Origin: Microvirga aerilata
Lineage (GTDB): Bacteria; Pseudomonadota; Alphaproteobacteria; Rhizobiales; Beijerinckiaceae
DNA: 64,000 nucleotides
Direction of reading: 5' to 3'
NCBI RefSeq assembly: GCF_016743775.1
Contig: NZ_JAEQMY010000006.1
Coordinates: forward strand, 1-64,000
In this document: piece by piece, positions 23,674 to 32,233 of the stretch
Layout: the number at the start of each line of letters is the position of its first letter
How positions within the stretch are numbered: position 1 is the stretch's first letter
Made by a program: the position numbers and the translations under genes
Notes under the pieces: generated by a model
The model's database searches: none
Told to the model about the DNA's origin: nothing
The model's input: the letters and a program-made list of their open reading frames with translations, nothing else

Positions 23674-25458
23674 TCAGGAGGAGACCGCCAGGTGGGCTTC
23701 CCCGTCGTCGGAGAGCTGCAGGCGGTGGAGGCGGGCGTAGGCTCCCGCCCGGGCGATCAGCGCCTCGTGCGAGCCCGTCTCCACGATGCCCCCGTTTTCC
23801 ATCACCACGATCTTTTCCGCGTTGCGCACGGTGGAGAGGCGGTGGGCGATGACGAGGGTCGTGCGGCCCCGCATGAGCTTGCGGATGGCGTCCTGCACCA
23901 GGCGCTCCGATTCGGAGTCGAGCGCGCTCGTCGCCTCGTCGAGCAGCAGGATCGGAGCATTCTTCAGGAAGGCCCGCGCCAGCGAGATGCGCTGGCGCTC
24001 GCCGCCGGACAGGCGCCCCCCGCCGGGCCCCACCACCGTGTCGTAGCCCTCGGGCTGCTTGAGGATGAAATCGTGGGCCGCAGCCGCTTTCGCCGCCTCC
24101 ACGATCTCTTCGTCGGAAGCGCCCGCCTGCCCGAAGGCGATGTTGGCCCGGATGGTGTCGTCGAAGAGAACCACGTCCTGGCTGACCACCGCGATGGCGC
24201 CGCGCAGGCTTTTCAGGGTCACGTCCCGGATATCCTGCCCGTCGATCAGGATCCCGCCGTCCGTCACGTCGTAGAGGCGCGGCACCAGGGACAGGAGGGT
24301 CGACTTGCCCGAGCCCGAGCGGCCCACCAGAGCCGTGGTCTGGCCGGCTTCGGCCGTGAGATCCACGCCTCGCAGAGCGGCCGCTTCGCCGGTATAGGAG
24401 AAGGACAGGTTCGAGAACCGGATCTCCCCGCCCGCCAGGGCGAGCGGCCTGGCCTCCGGCTTGTCCTGGATCGCCGGCGCATCGTCCATCATGGCAAAGG
24501 TGCGCTGGAGGGCAGCGGCCGCCTCCTGCACGATGGCGTTGAGGTTGCCCAAGGCCCGAATCGGCTGCGCCGCCATGACGAGCGCGCTGACGAAGCCGGT
24601 AAAATCGCCGACCGTGCTGTCGCCGGAGAGAATCCGCTGGCCGATCAGCACCAGCACGGCGGCCACCGCGAGGCCGCCGCCCGTCTCGAGCAGGGGATCG
24701 AGACGGCCTCGGGCGTTGGCCGCCTTCATCTTGAGGCCGCGCACATCGTCGAAAGTTTTGGCGGCCTTGGCCTTGAGGTAGCCCTCGAGCCCATAGGTCT
24801 TGGCGATCCGGGTGCCGGCGAGGCTCTCGGTGATGAGGCTTGCCATCTGGCCCGTCTGCTCCTGGGTCGAGGCGGCCACCCGGCGCAGCTTGCGGCCGAT
24901 CTTCTCGATCGGGTAGGCGAAGAAGGGCGCGGCGATGCCGGCCACGAGCGTCAGCACCGGATCGATCCAGAGCATGGCGGCGATGAGCGCGATGACTGTC
25001 GAGACCTCGCGCAGGAACACCGTGGAGAGGCGGGTCAGCGCCTCACGGATGAAGGAGAAGTCCGTGGTGAAGCGCTGGGTGAGCGCCGCCGGGCTCTCGC
25101 GCCCGATCTGCGCAAGGTCCGCTTCGATCATGTGCCCGTAAAGGGCGGTCTGCATGTCGGCCTCGATGCGCGTGACCACCCGGTTGGTGAGAACGGTGAG
25201 CGCCAGCAGCGAAAAGCCTTTGACGGATGTGACCGCGATCACGAAGAGCGGCGCCAGCATGATGGCGCTCACGTCCTTGGCGTCGAAGGCGTCGAAGGCC
25301 GCCTTGATCAGCACCGGGTAGAGGCCTGTCGCGCCCGCCACCAGGAAGACGAACACCAGCACCAGGGCCAGCGTCTTCGCATGCGGACGCATCCAGTCCC
25401 GCCACAGGCGGCGGATCAGGGGAAGGGTATCGCCTCGGATGAGGCTTTTGCGGGCCAT
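23674..25458 (-). CDS. MsbA-type ABC exporter (fused membrane and ATPase domains)
   Basis: About 594 residues from the ATG at 25458 (MARKSL). Six membrane helices in residues 25-310 form a type-IV exporter domain; the ATPase has Walker A GRSGSGKST, Q-loop VVSQDVVLF, signature LSGGERQR, Walker B ILLLDEATSAL and the H-loop IAHRLSTV. The Msba/lipid-flippase group is the closest, and its position 1.7 kb from the VLCFA-lipid A cluster fits a lipid A flippase role, though multidrug export cannot be excluded. Confidence 0.9.
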   Translation of the reverse strand: MARKSLIRGDTLPLIRRLWRDWMRPHAKTLALVLVFVFLVAGATGLYPVLIKAAFDAFDAKDVSAIMLAPLFVIAVTSVKGFSLLALTVLTNRVVTRIEADMQTALYGHMIEADLAQIGRESPAALTQRFTTDFSFIREALTRLSTVFLREVSTVIALIAAMLWIDPVLTLVAGIAAPFFAYPIEKIGRKLRRVAASTQEQTGQMASLITESLAGTRIAKTYGLEGYLKAKAAKTFDDVRGLKMKAANARGRLDPLLETGGGLAVAAVLVLIGQRILSGDSTVGDFTGFVSALVMAAQPIRALGNLNAIVQEAAAALQRTFAMMDDAPAIQDKPEARPLALAGGEIRFSNLSFSYTGEAAALRGVDLTAEAGQTTALVGRSGSGKSTLLSLVPRLYDVTDGGILIDGQDIRDVTLKSLRGAIAVVSQDVVLFDDTIRANIAFGQAGASDEEIVEAAKAAAAHDFILKQPEGYDTVVGPGGGRLSGGERQRISLARAFLKNAPILLLDEATSALDSESERLVQDAIRKLMRGRTTLVIAHRLSTVRNAEKIVVMENGGIVETGSHEALIARAGAYARLHRLQLSDDGEAHLAVSS

Positions 25459-25540
25459 GATCGCTTGGAACTCTCGCGCTGAAGGGCCCGCGGTTACCAC
25501 GCAAAGCCCCTCAGCGGCAAATTCCGCCCTGCCGCACCCG

Positions 25541-27934
25541 TCACACCGCCTTCAAATGCCGGATCGGCCGCCCCGGCGCGATCATCTCGGCGGCCGAGAT
25601 GATGCCCTGGGCGTCGATGCCGAAGTGGCGGTAGAGGTCCTTGACCGTGCCGGTCTGGCCGAAATGCTCCACGCCGAGCGAGCGGGTGCGGTGGCCCATG
25701 ACGGAACCCATCCAGGCGAGCGTCGCCGGATGGCCGTCGATCACCGTGATCAGTCCGCAATGGGGCGGCACGTCGGCGAGCAGGCGCTCCACATGGGACC
25801 GCGCATGAACAAGGCCGCGCTCGCGGGCGCGCTGCGCCGCCGTCCAGCCCGCGTTGAGCCGGTCGGCCGACGTGATGGCGAGAAGCCCGATGTCGCGCCG
25901 GTCTTCGGCCATCAGGCCCACCGCCTCGATGGCCTCCGGCGCCACGGCGCCCGTATAGGCGACGACCACCTGCGCGTTGGGCCCGGGCTTCCTGAGCCAA
26001 TAGGCGCCGGCCCTGATGTCATCGGCCAGGTCCGGCGTCATCTCCCGCTGCGGCTGCTCCAGGGTGCGGGTGGACAGGCGCAGATAAACCGAGCCGCCGG
26101 TCTCGTCGCGCAGCCAGGTCTTCTCGTCGGGCTCGCCGCCCTCCCGCTGCATGTAGTCGAAGGCCCAGCGCATGATGACGGCCAACTCGTCCACGAAGGC
26201 GGGCTCGAAGGAGGCGAGCCCGTCCTGCGCCATGCCGACCAGCGGGGTGCCGATGGATTGATGCGCGCCGCCCTCGGGCGCGAGCGTCACGCCGGAGGGC
26301 GTGGCCACGATCATGAAGCGGGCATCCTGGTAGCAGGCATAGTTCAGGGCATCGGCGCCGCGATAGATGAACGGATCGTAGAGGGTGCCGATGGGCAGGA
26401 TCCGCTCGCCGAACAGGGAGTGCGACAGGCCCAAGGCCGAGAGCACGATAAACAGGTTCATCTCGGCGATGCCGAGCTCGATATGCTGGCCGGACGGCGA
26501 GAACTCCCAATTGTAGGTCGAGGGAATCCGCTCCTTCTTGAAGGTGTCGACCAGGCTCTCGCGGGCATAGAGCCCGCGCCGGTTCACCCAGGCGCCGAGA
26601 TTGGTCGACACCGTCACGTCCGGCGCGGTGGTGACCACGCGGGAGGCGAGCGCATGATCGGAGCGGGCGAGCTCGTTGAGGATGAAGCCGAAGCCCTGCT
26701 GGGTCGACATGGCCGCATTGGCCGGAAAGGTGAGCTTTTCCGGCACCGGCACCTGGGGGGCGCTATACCGGCGGGTGCCCTTTTGGACGAAGGGAACTTC
26801 GGCCAAGAAGCGCTCGACCTCGGCCTGGGATGTCCTCATCCCCTCGAACTTGTCCCATTCGTGGCCCGGCCGCACCCCTTGGGCCGTACGCCAAGCCTCC
26901 ATCTGGGTGGGCGTGAGCAGGCCGGAATGGTTGTCCTTGTGGCCGGCGAGCGGCAGGCCGAAGCCCTTGATGGTATAGGCCAGGAAGCACACCGGCCGGT
27001 CGTGCTCCCGCGCCTTCTCGAAGGCGTCGAGCAGGCTCGGCAGATCGTGCCCGCCGAGATTGGACATGAGCCGCGCCAGCTCCTCGTCGGAGCGCTTCTC
27101 GATGAGGCGGGTCACCGGCCCCTGATCGCCGAGATCGTCCAGCAGGCGCTTGCGCCAGGCGGCGCCGCCCTGGAACGTCAGGGCCGAGTAGAGCTGGTTC
27201 GGGCACGAGTCGATCCAGTCGCGCAGGCGCTCGCCGCCGGGCTCCTTGAACGCCTCCTGCATCAGGGAGCCATGCTTGAGGATCACCACGTCCCAGCCGA
27301 AATTGCGGAAGAGCGCCTCGAACCGCTCCCACAGGCCCTCGCGGATCACCGCGTCGAGGCTCTGGCGGTTGTAGTCGATGATCCACCACGTGTTGCGGAT
27401 GCCGTGCTTCCAGCCCTCGAGCAGCGCCTCGAAGATGTTGCCCTCGTCCATCTCGGCATCGCCCACGAGCGAGATCATGCGGCCCTCGGGCCGGTCCTTC
27501 ATCCAGCCATGGGCCTTCACGTAGTCCTGCACGAGGCTGGCAAAGAGCGTCTGGGCGACCCCTAAGCCCACCGAACCGGTGGAGAAGTCCACGTCGTCAA
27601 TGTCCTTGGTGCGGGACGGATAGGATTGCGCGCCCTTGTAGCCGCGGAAGTTTTCCAGCTTCTCGCGGGTCTGGCGGCCGAAGAGATACTGGATGGCGTG
27701 ATAGATCGGGCTGGCATGGGGCTTGACCGCCACCCGGTCCTCCGGCCTTAAGCCCGAGAAGTAGAGGGCACTGAGGATCGTGGACAGGGAGGCCGAGGAG
27801 GCCTGGTGCCCGCCGATCTTCATGCCGTCTTCGCTGGCGCGCAGGTGATTGGCGTTGTGAATGGTCCAGGTGGAGAGCCAGAGCACCTTGCGCTCGAGTT
27901 CCTCCAAGATGCTCAGGTGCCGCGCGTCAGCCAT
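25541..27934 (-). CDS. AceE-like (homodimeric E1) thiamine-diphosphate dehydrogenase / transketolase-family protein
   Basis: A 797-residue ThDP enzyme. HQASSASLSTILSALYF and the GDAEMDEGNIFEALLEGWKHG...YNRQSLD block are the AceE-type ThDP-binding region; the second half has the pyrimidine domain (IELGIAEMNLFIVLSALG, PEGGAHQSIGTP) and a transketolase C-domain. AceE itself is nearer 890 residues, so this is a shorter subgroup often labelled transketolase. ATG 27934 with GGGAGAG upstream is the start; upstream in-frame sequence runs through the tRNA gene and is not coding. Probably a 2-oxoacid dehydrogenase; substrate unknown and no E2/E3 is adjacent. Confidence 0.85.
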   Translation of the reverse strand: MADARHLSILEELERKVLWLSTWTIHNANHLRASEDGMKIGGHQASSASLSTILSALYFSGLRPEDRVAVKPHASPIYHAIQYLFGRQTREKLENFRGYKGAQSYPSRTKDIDDVDFSTGSVGLGVAQTLFASLVQDYVKAHGWMKDRPEGRMISLVGDAEMDEGNIFEALLEGWKHGIRNTWWIIDYNRQSLDAVIREGLWERFEALFRNFGWDVVILKHGSLMQEAFKEPGGERLRDWIDSCPNQLYSALTFQGGAAWRKRLLDDLGDQGPVTRLIEKRSDEELARLMSNLGGHDLPSLLDAFEKAREHDRPVCFLAYTIKGFGLPLAGHKDNHSGLLTPTQMEAWRTAQGVRPGHEWDKFEGMRTSQAEVERFLAEVPFVQKGTRRYSAPQVPVPEKLTFPANAAMSTQQGFGFILNELARSDHALASRVVTTAPDVTVSTNLGAWVNRRGLYARESLVDTFKKERIPSTYNWEFSPSGQHIELGIAEMNLFIVLSALGLSHSLFGERILPIGTLYDPFIYRGADALNYACYQDARFMIVATPSGVTLAPEGGAHQSIGTPLVGMAQDGLASFEPAFVDELAVIMRWAFDYMQREGGEPDEKTWLRDETGGSVYLRLSTRTLEQPQREMTPDLADDIRAGAYWLRKPGPNAQVVVAYTGAVAPEAIEAVGLMAEDRRDIGLLAITSADRLNAGWTAAQRARERGLVHARSHVERLLADVPPHCGLITVIDGHPATLAWMGSVMGHRTRSLGVEHFGQTGTVKDLYRHFGIDAQGIISAAEMIAPGRPIRHLKAV

Positions 27935-28040
27935 GTGGTCTCTCCCGGTTTCACCGAGATATAAGCCTGAAGAATTGGCGAGGCGAGGCCAAAGCCCACG
28001 CACCGGATCGTCTTTTGGAATGAGGCAAGGGGCCTTGGAA

Positions 28041-28070
28041 AAACGAAAAGCCCGCCTGACGGCGGGCCTT
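28041..28070 (-). terminator. Intrinsic terminator downstream of tRNA-Gly
   Basis: On the minus strand AGGCCCGCC, loop GTCA, GGCGGGCTTTT followed by CGTTTTTCC. It lies 26 bases past the mature 3' end of the tRNA. Confidence 0.8.
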
Positions 28071-28095
28071 CGTAAAACTCTCATCTCTGAGAGAA

Positions 28096-28170
28096 TGGAG
28101 CGGGCGAAGGGATTCGAACCCTCGACCCCAACCTTGGCAAGGTTGTGCTCTACCCCTGAGCTACACCCGC
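28096..28170 (-). tRNA. tRNA-Gly (anticodon GCC)
   Basis: A full cloverleaf: acceptor GCGGGTG/CGCCCGC (one G-T pair), D-arm AGCTCAGGGGTAGAGC, anticodon stem CAACC/GGTTG with loop TTGCCAA (GCC), T-arm GAGGGTTCGAATCCC-type, discriminator T and encoded CCA. 75 nt with CCA. Confidence 0.97.
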
Positions 28171-28205
28171 GCTCCGCGGCGCCGAAGCACCGTTGCGAGG
28201 CCGCT

Positions 28206-28234
28206 GATTTGCCCCAAAACGCGGCGCATTGCAA
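28206..28234 (-). promoter_or_regulatory. Possible promoter of tRNA-Gly
   Basis: Minus strand TTGCAA (28234-28229), 17-base spacer, CAAATC (28211-28206). The -10 is poor; the placement 36 bases from the tRNA 5' end is right. Confidence 0.35.
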
Positions 28235-28304
28235 GGGGGTCCTGTCGATCTTTTCAACGGAAGCCTTGAGCCTGCTTCATCCGGTCGCTAGAACCTGGGC
28301 CCGT

Positions 28305-28859
28305 ATGGAGGTTGCAAGCTTGGCCCATCTGTCCCCGCAGAACCTTTTGGATCGACTGAGCGAACTCGGCATCAAGGCCGAGACCGTCGAGCACGACCCA
28401 GTCTTCACGGTAGCCGAATCGGCCTCGGTGAAGGAGCAAATTCCAGGGGCTCATTCCAAGAACCTGTTCGTGAAGGACAAGAAGGGGCGCTTCTTCCTGA
28501 TTTCCGCCAAGCACGACACCGCCATCGACCTGAAGCGGACGCACGAGGCCATCGGCGCCTCGGGCCGCCTGTCCTTCGGCTCCGCCGACCAGTTGCGCGC
28601 GCTCCTCGGGGTGGAGCCGGGTTCGGTGACGGCCTTCGCCGTGGTGAACGATACGGACGGCAAGGTGACGATGGTGCTCGACGCCAATCTCATGGAGCAC
28701 GAGCGGGTCAATTTTCACCCGCTCGTCAATTCCATGACCACCGGGGTGTCGCGGGACGACCTGGTGGCGTTCCTGCGGGCCACGGGGCACGACCCGCTCA
28801 TCCTGCGCCTGCCCGAACCGCCGGCGGAATTGCCAGACGACACCCAAGCTCCCATGTAA
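28305..28859 (+). CDS. Prolyl-tRNA editing domain protein (ProX/YbaK family)
   Basis: A 184-residue YbaK/ProX-fold deacylase from the ATG at 28305. Core motifs: VEHDPVFTVAES, GAHSKNLFVKDKKGRFFLI, LSFGSADQLRALLGVEPGSVTAFAV and the C-terminal NFHPLVNSMTTGVSRDDLVAFL. The GAHSKNLF and HPL blocks fit ProXp-ala, which hydrolyses Ala-tRNA(Pro) in trans to correct mischarging by prolyl-tRNA synthetase. The N-terminal start is uncertain by a few codons (TTG 28320). It is followed at once by a palindromic repeat. Confidence 0.9.
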   Translation: MEVASLAHLSPQNLLDRLSELGIKAETVEHDPVFTVAESASVKEQIPGAHSKNLFVKDKKGRFFLISAKHDTAIDLKRTHEAIGASGRLSFGSADQLRALLGVEPGSVTAFAVVNDTDGKVTMVLDANLMEHERVNFHPLVNSMTTGVSRDDLVAFLRATGHDPLILRLPEPPAELPDDTQAPM

Positions 28860-28860
28860 A

Positions 28861-28912
28861 GCATCGGACCCATAAGTGGGCACCACTTTTCGGGATACAG
28901 CCGACGCTCATT
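28861..28912. repeat. Dispersed palindromic element, degenerate copy
   Basis: GCATCGGACCCATAAGTGG / CCACTTTTCGGGAT, a diverged relative of the element at 15565-15611, placed two bases after the ProX stop. Confidence 0.65.
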
Positions 28913-29009
28913 CATGCCGAACGCATGGCTGGGCGCGGAAAACCGGGACCACTTATCCGCGCGATGCGCTAAGACGTTCTTCTCACGATGTTCACCCTTC
29001 GAGGATCGC

Positions 29010-29906
29010 ATGCTGTCCGATAACCCCACCCCCTCCGACGATCTCGTGAAGGACACCACCACGGCGACGTTCCGCCAGGACGTATTGGCCGAGTCCATGC
29101 AGCAGCCGGTGCTCGTCGACTTCTGGGCGCCCTGGTGCGGCCCCTGCAAGCAGCTGACGCCGATCCTGGAGAAGGCCGTGCGCGCGGCGGGCGGCAAGGT
29201 GAAGCTCGTGAAGATGAACATCGACGAGCATCCGCAGATCGCGGGCCAGCTCGGCGTGCAGTCGATCCCCGCCGTCTTCGCCTTCCAGCGCGGCCAGCCC
29301 GTGGACGGCTTCATGGGCGCGCTGCCCGAAAGCCAGATCAAGGGCTTCATCGAACGCCTCGTCGGACCGCTCGGTCCCAGCGCCGTGGAGGAAATTCTCG
29401 CCGAGGCCGACCGCCTGGCCGCCGAAGGCGACATGGGCGGAGCTGCCGAGCTCTATGCCGCCGTCCTGTCCCAGGACCCGGAAAACGTTGCGGCCCTCGC
29501 GGCCCTCGTGAAGCTCCATGTGGAGGTGGGCGACCTGGAGGGCGCCAAACGCTTTCTGGCCATGGCCCCGGAGGCCAAGGCGGGCGACCCGGCCCTTGCC
29601 GGCGCCCGCGCCGCCATCGAGCTCGCCGAGCAGGCGGGCTCGCTCGGCGACCTTGCCGACCTCCAGCGAAAGGTAGAGGCGGATCCCGCCGACCATCAGG
29701 CTCGCTTCGATCTCGCCATCGGGTTGAACGCCCGCGGGCGGCGCGGAGAAGCTGTCGATCACCTCCTTGAAATCGTCCGGCGCGACCGCAATTGGAACGA
29801 GGACGGCGCGCGCAAGCAGCTCGTTCAGTTCTTCGAGGCCTGGGGCCCGATGGACGAGATGACCCTGGCGGGACGGCGGAGGCTCTCCTCGCTCCTGTTC
29901 GCTTGA
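29010..29906 (+). CDS. Thioredoxin-TPR protein, CnoX-like co-chaperone
   Basis: A 298-residue fusion: an acidic N-terminal tail, a thioredoxin domain (about 20-125) with an intact WCGPC site, and a C-terminal TPR region (about 130-298, LYAAVLSQDPENVAALAAL type repeats). E. coli CnoX/YbbN has lost the active-site Cys pair; versions that keep CxxC are redox-active holdases that pass clients to GroEL/DnaK, and this one belongs with them. The LON-domain gene follows 26 bases later, as in many alphaproteobacteria. Confidence 0.92.
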   Translation: MLSDNPTPSDDLVKDTTTATFRQDVLAESMQQPVLVDFWAPWCGPCKQLTPILEKAVRAAGGKVKLVKMNIDEHPQIAGQLGVQSIPAVFAFQRGQPVDGFMGALPESQIKGFIERLVGPLGPSAVEEILAEADRLAAEGDMGGAAELYAAVLSQDPENVAALAALVKLHVEVGDLEGAKRFLAMAPEAKAGDPALAGARAAIELAEQAGSLGDLADLQRKVEADPADHQARFDLAIGLNARGRRGEAVDHLLEIVRRDRNWNEDGARKQLVQFFEAWGPMDEMTLAGRRRLSSLLFA

Positions 29907-29932
29907 CGCTGCCCACAGTTTGGGAGATCGGA

Positions 29933-30604
29933 ATGGGAATGAACGCGGTATACCGGGGGCCAGAGGATTGCCCGTCGGTCATTCCCGTCTTCCCCCTTCC
30001 CGGCGCCCTTCTCCTGCCGCGCGGGCAGATGCCGCTCAACATCTTCGAGGCGCGCTACCTGGCGATGGTGGATGAAGCGCTCAGGGGCAGCCGGATCATC
30101 GGCATGGTGCAGCCCGATGCGGACAACGACCCTCATGCATCCGTGCCCAAACTCTATCGCACCGGCTGCGCCGGCCGCATCACCCAGTTCGCCGAGACCG
30201 GCGACGGCCGCTATCTCATCACCCTGATCGGCATCTCGCGCTTCAGGATCGAGGAGGAGCTGCCGCCGATCGACCTGTTCCGCCGGTGCCGCGTGACCTT
30301 CGAGCCCTTCGCCTCCGACTTCACGGCCCGCGCCGGGGAGAACGAGGTGGACCGGGCGGGGGTGGTCAAGGCCCTGCGCGATTTCGTCGATACGGTGCAT
30401 GTGAAGGTGGACTGGCGCGGCATCGAGGAGGCGCCCAACGAGGCCCTCGTCAACGCCCTGTGCATGATGAGCCCCTTCGGCGTGCGCGAGAAGCAGGCGC
30501 TGCTCGAAGCGCCCAATCTCAAGTCCCGCGCGGAGGTTCTCATCGCGCTGACCGAGATCGAGCTCGCCCGCGGCGGCGTGGGCTCGGACTCGACCCTGCA
30601 ATAG
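29933..30604 (+). CDS. LON substrate-binding domain protein (no protease domain)
   Basis: A 223-residue stand-alone Lon N-terminal domain: [29 protein letters not shown] and [26 protein letters not shown] are the PUA-like core. It lacks the ATPase and peptidase parts of Lon. Start at ATG 29933 with GGGAGATCGGA upstream. Biochemical role unknown; the neighbours (CnoX-like thioredoxin, Trm112) suggest a proteostasis operon. Confidence 0.92.
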   Translation: MGMNAVYRGPEDCPSVIPVFPLPGALLLPRGQMPLNIFEARYLAMVDEALRGSRIIGMVQPDADNDPHASVPKLYRTGCAGRITQFAETGDGRYLITLIGISRFRIEEELPPIDLFRRCRVTFEPFASDFTARAGENEVDRAGVVKALRDFVDTVHVKVDWRGIEEAPNEALVNALCMMSPFGVREKQALLEAPNLKSRAEVLIALTEIELARGGVGSDSTLQ

Positions 30605-30615
30605 GAACAGCCCCG

Positions 30616-30831
30616 ATGGTACCGGACACACCCGAGACGCCCCAGGCCGTGGAGGCCACGCGGATCGACCCCAAGCTCCTCGAGCTTCTCGTCTGCCCCC
30701 TCACCAAGGAAACCCTGGAATACGACGCGGCCCGCCAGGAGCTGATCAGCCGGCGGGCGAAGCTCGCCTACCCGATCCGCGACGGCATCCCGATCATGCT
30801 GCCCGAAGAGGCGCGGCCGCTGGGGGATTGA
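30616..30831 (+). CDS. Trm112-family small protein (YcaR-like)
   Basis: A 71-residue protein with the Trm112 core [21 protein letters not shown]...[25 protein letters not shown]. Only one of the usual zinc Cys is present (VCPLT), as in many bacterial members. Starts 11 bases after the LON-domain gene. In eukaryotes Trm112 activates methyltransferases; a similar partner role in bacteria is inference. Confidence 0.92.
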   Translation: MVPDTPETPQAVEATRIDPKLLELLVCPLTKETLEYDAARQELISRRAKLAYPIRDGIPIMLPEEARPLGD

Positions 30832-30914
30832 GCGCAGGCCAGCGGTTGTTCCGCCAGACGGTCTACGTTACACCGTGTCGGGTCATTTCGCCCCGCAACG
30901 GAGTTGCCTTCGCA

Positions 30915-31283
30915 ATGCCTCACTTGCTTCTGGAATACACGAAGAACCTGAACCTCCTCGATGAGCAGGAGGTTCTATTGAGGCTCAACAAGGCACTCTT
31001 CGGATCCGGCCAGTTCGATGAGATTGACATCAAGGCTCGGGCCGTCGCCCTGGATGATTTTGTAATCGGCGTCACTCCGGCCGGGAGAGCTTTCGTTCAT
31101 GCAAAACTCTCCCTATCCAGCGGCCGATCCCCCGAGGTGAAGCGTGATCTCTCCAGCGCCTTGCTTCAGGAATTGCGCAGCATCTTTTCAGGTCCCTCGA
31201 ATCACCACATCCAGCTCTGCGCCGAAATCATCGACATCGACCGGGACAGCTACGCAAAGGATATGATCGCGCCGAGCTCATGA
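30915..31283 (+). CDS. 5-carboxymethyl-2-hydroxymuconate isomerase-like protein (CHMI, tautomerase fold)
   Basis: A 122-residue CHMI-type tautomerase. After Met removal Pro is N-terminal (MPHLLLEYTKNL), the catalytic base of the superfamily; KARAVALDDFVIGV...AFVHAKLSLSSGR is the family body. HpcD works in homoprotocatechuate breakdown, but no other hpc gene is near. An upstream in-frame ATG at 30828 would add 29 residues and remove the N-terminal Pro, so ATG 30915 is preferred. Confidence 0.88.
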   Translation: MPHLLLEYTKNLNLLDEQEVLLRLNKALFGSGQFDEIDIKARAVALDDFVIGVTPAGRAFVHAKLSLSSGRSPEVKRDLSSALLQELRSIFSGPSNHHIQLCAEIIDIDRDSYAKDMIAPSS

Positions 31284-31290
31284 GCGGCGC

Positions 31291-32166
31291 TTAGGCTCGA
31301 GCTGCGATTGCCTCACCCAGCGCCAGCACGCGCCTGGCCATCTCCACATGGAGCCGCTCGACCATGCGGCCGTTATGGCTGACGGCGCCTTTGCCCGCAT
31401 GTTCCGGCTGCTCGAAGAGCGCCACGATGGCGCGGGCGTTGTCCACCTCCTCGGCCGACGGCGCGAAGACGGCGTTGGCCGCGGCGATCTGATCCGGATG
31501 GATCAGGGTCTTGCCGTCGAAGCCGCAGTCGCGGCCCTGCTCGCATTCCGCCCGAAAGCCGTCGGCGTCGGACAGGCTGTTGTAGACCCCGTCGAGAATG
31601 TCGATGCCGTGGGCCCGCGCTGCCGCGAGCGCCGTCATGAGCCAGGGGAGCATCGCCGCGCGTCCCGGCAGCAGGCGGGCCCGGGTGTCCTTGGCGAGAT
31701 CGTTGGTGCCCATGACCAGGCAGTCGAGGCGCGTGCTCGCATCGCGGGCCGCCCTGGCGATCGCCTCCACCTGGAGGATCGCAAGCGGCGTCTCGATCAT
31801 CGCCCAGATTCGGGTACGCTCCGTTGCTCCGAGCCGGCCCAGGCCCACGGCCGCAAGCGTTTCCGCCGACGACACCTTCGGCACGAGGATCGCATCGGGC
31901 GCCGCCGCGACGGCGGCCGCGAGGTCGGCCTCGCCCCAGGGCGTCTCAGGGGCGTTGATGCGAATCACCAGCTCCCGCCGGCCATAGCCGCCCGCCCGCA
32001 CGGCGGCGCAGACCTGCTCGCGCGCCTGAGCCTTCATGTCGGGCGCCACCGCATCCTCGAGGTCGAAGATCACCACGTCGGCTGCCAGGGTCTTCGCCTT
32101 CTCGATGGCACGGGCGTTCGAGCCGGGCATGTAGAGCGCGCTGCGGCGGGGACGGATCGTAATCAT
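31291..32166 (-). CDS. CoA-ester lyase (HpcH/HpaI, CitE-like)
   Basis: A 291-residue TIM-barrel lyase. SALYMPGSNARAIEKAKTL, VVIFDLEDAVAPDMK (acidic metal ligand), VIRINAPETPWG, WAMIETPLAIL and FDGKTLIHPDQI are the motif series of CitE/malyl-CoA lyase-like enzymes. It cleaves or makes a malyl- or citramalyl-type CoA ester. AAGGA before the ATG at 32166 supports the start. Divergent from the DUF429 gene. Confidence 0.92.
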   Translation of the reverse strand: MITIRPRRSALYMPGSNARAIEKAKTLAADVVIFDLEDAVAPDMKAQAREQVCAAVRAGGYGRRELVIRINAPETPWGEADLAAAVAAAPDAILVPKVSSAETLAAVGLGRLGATERTRIWAMIETPLAILQVEAIARAARDASTRLDCLVMGTNDLAKDTRARLLPGRAAMLPWLMTALAAARAHGIDILDGVYNSLSDADGFRAECEQGRDCGFDGKTLIHPDQIAAANAVFAPSAEEVDNARAIVALFEQPEHAGKGAVSHNGRMVERLHVEMARRVLALGEAIAARA

Positions 32167-32233
32167 GATTTTTCCTTGGACGGCAGATCGGTTGTAATCC
32201 TCTCGCGAGCGTCCGCAATGGAGAAGCCAAACG

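Noticed and set aside
23692..25482. Long plus-strand open frame opposite the MsbA-like gene
   Set aside because: The minus strand carries all ABC motifs; the opposite frame has no recognisable domain.
25439..27565. Long plus-strand open frame (about 700 codons) opposite the AceE-like gene
   Set aside because: It mirrors a gene with full ThDP motifs; its translation is His/Gly/Arg-rich with no domain, a usual shadow of GC-rich codon bias.
27935..28234. N-terminal extension of the AceE-like protein
   Set aside because: The frame is open but runs through the tRNA-Gly gene and its terminator; ATG 27934 has a good ribosome site.
27861..28304. N-terminal extension of the ProX protein
   Set aside because: Also crosses the tRNA-Gly region in the opposite direction; the family domain begins after 28305.
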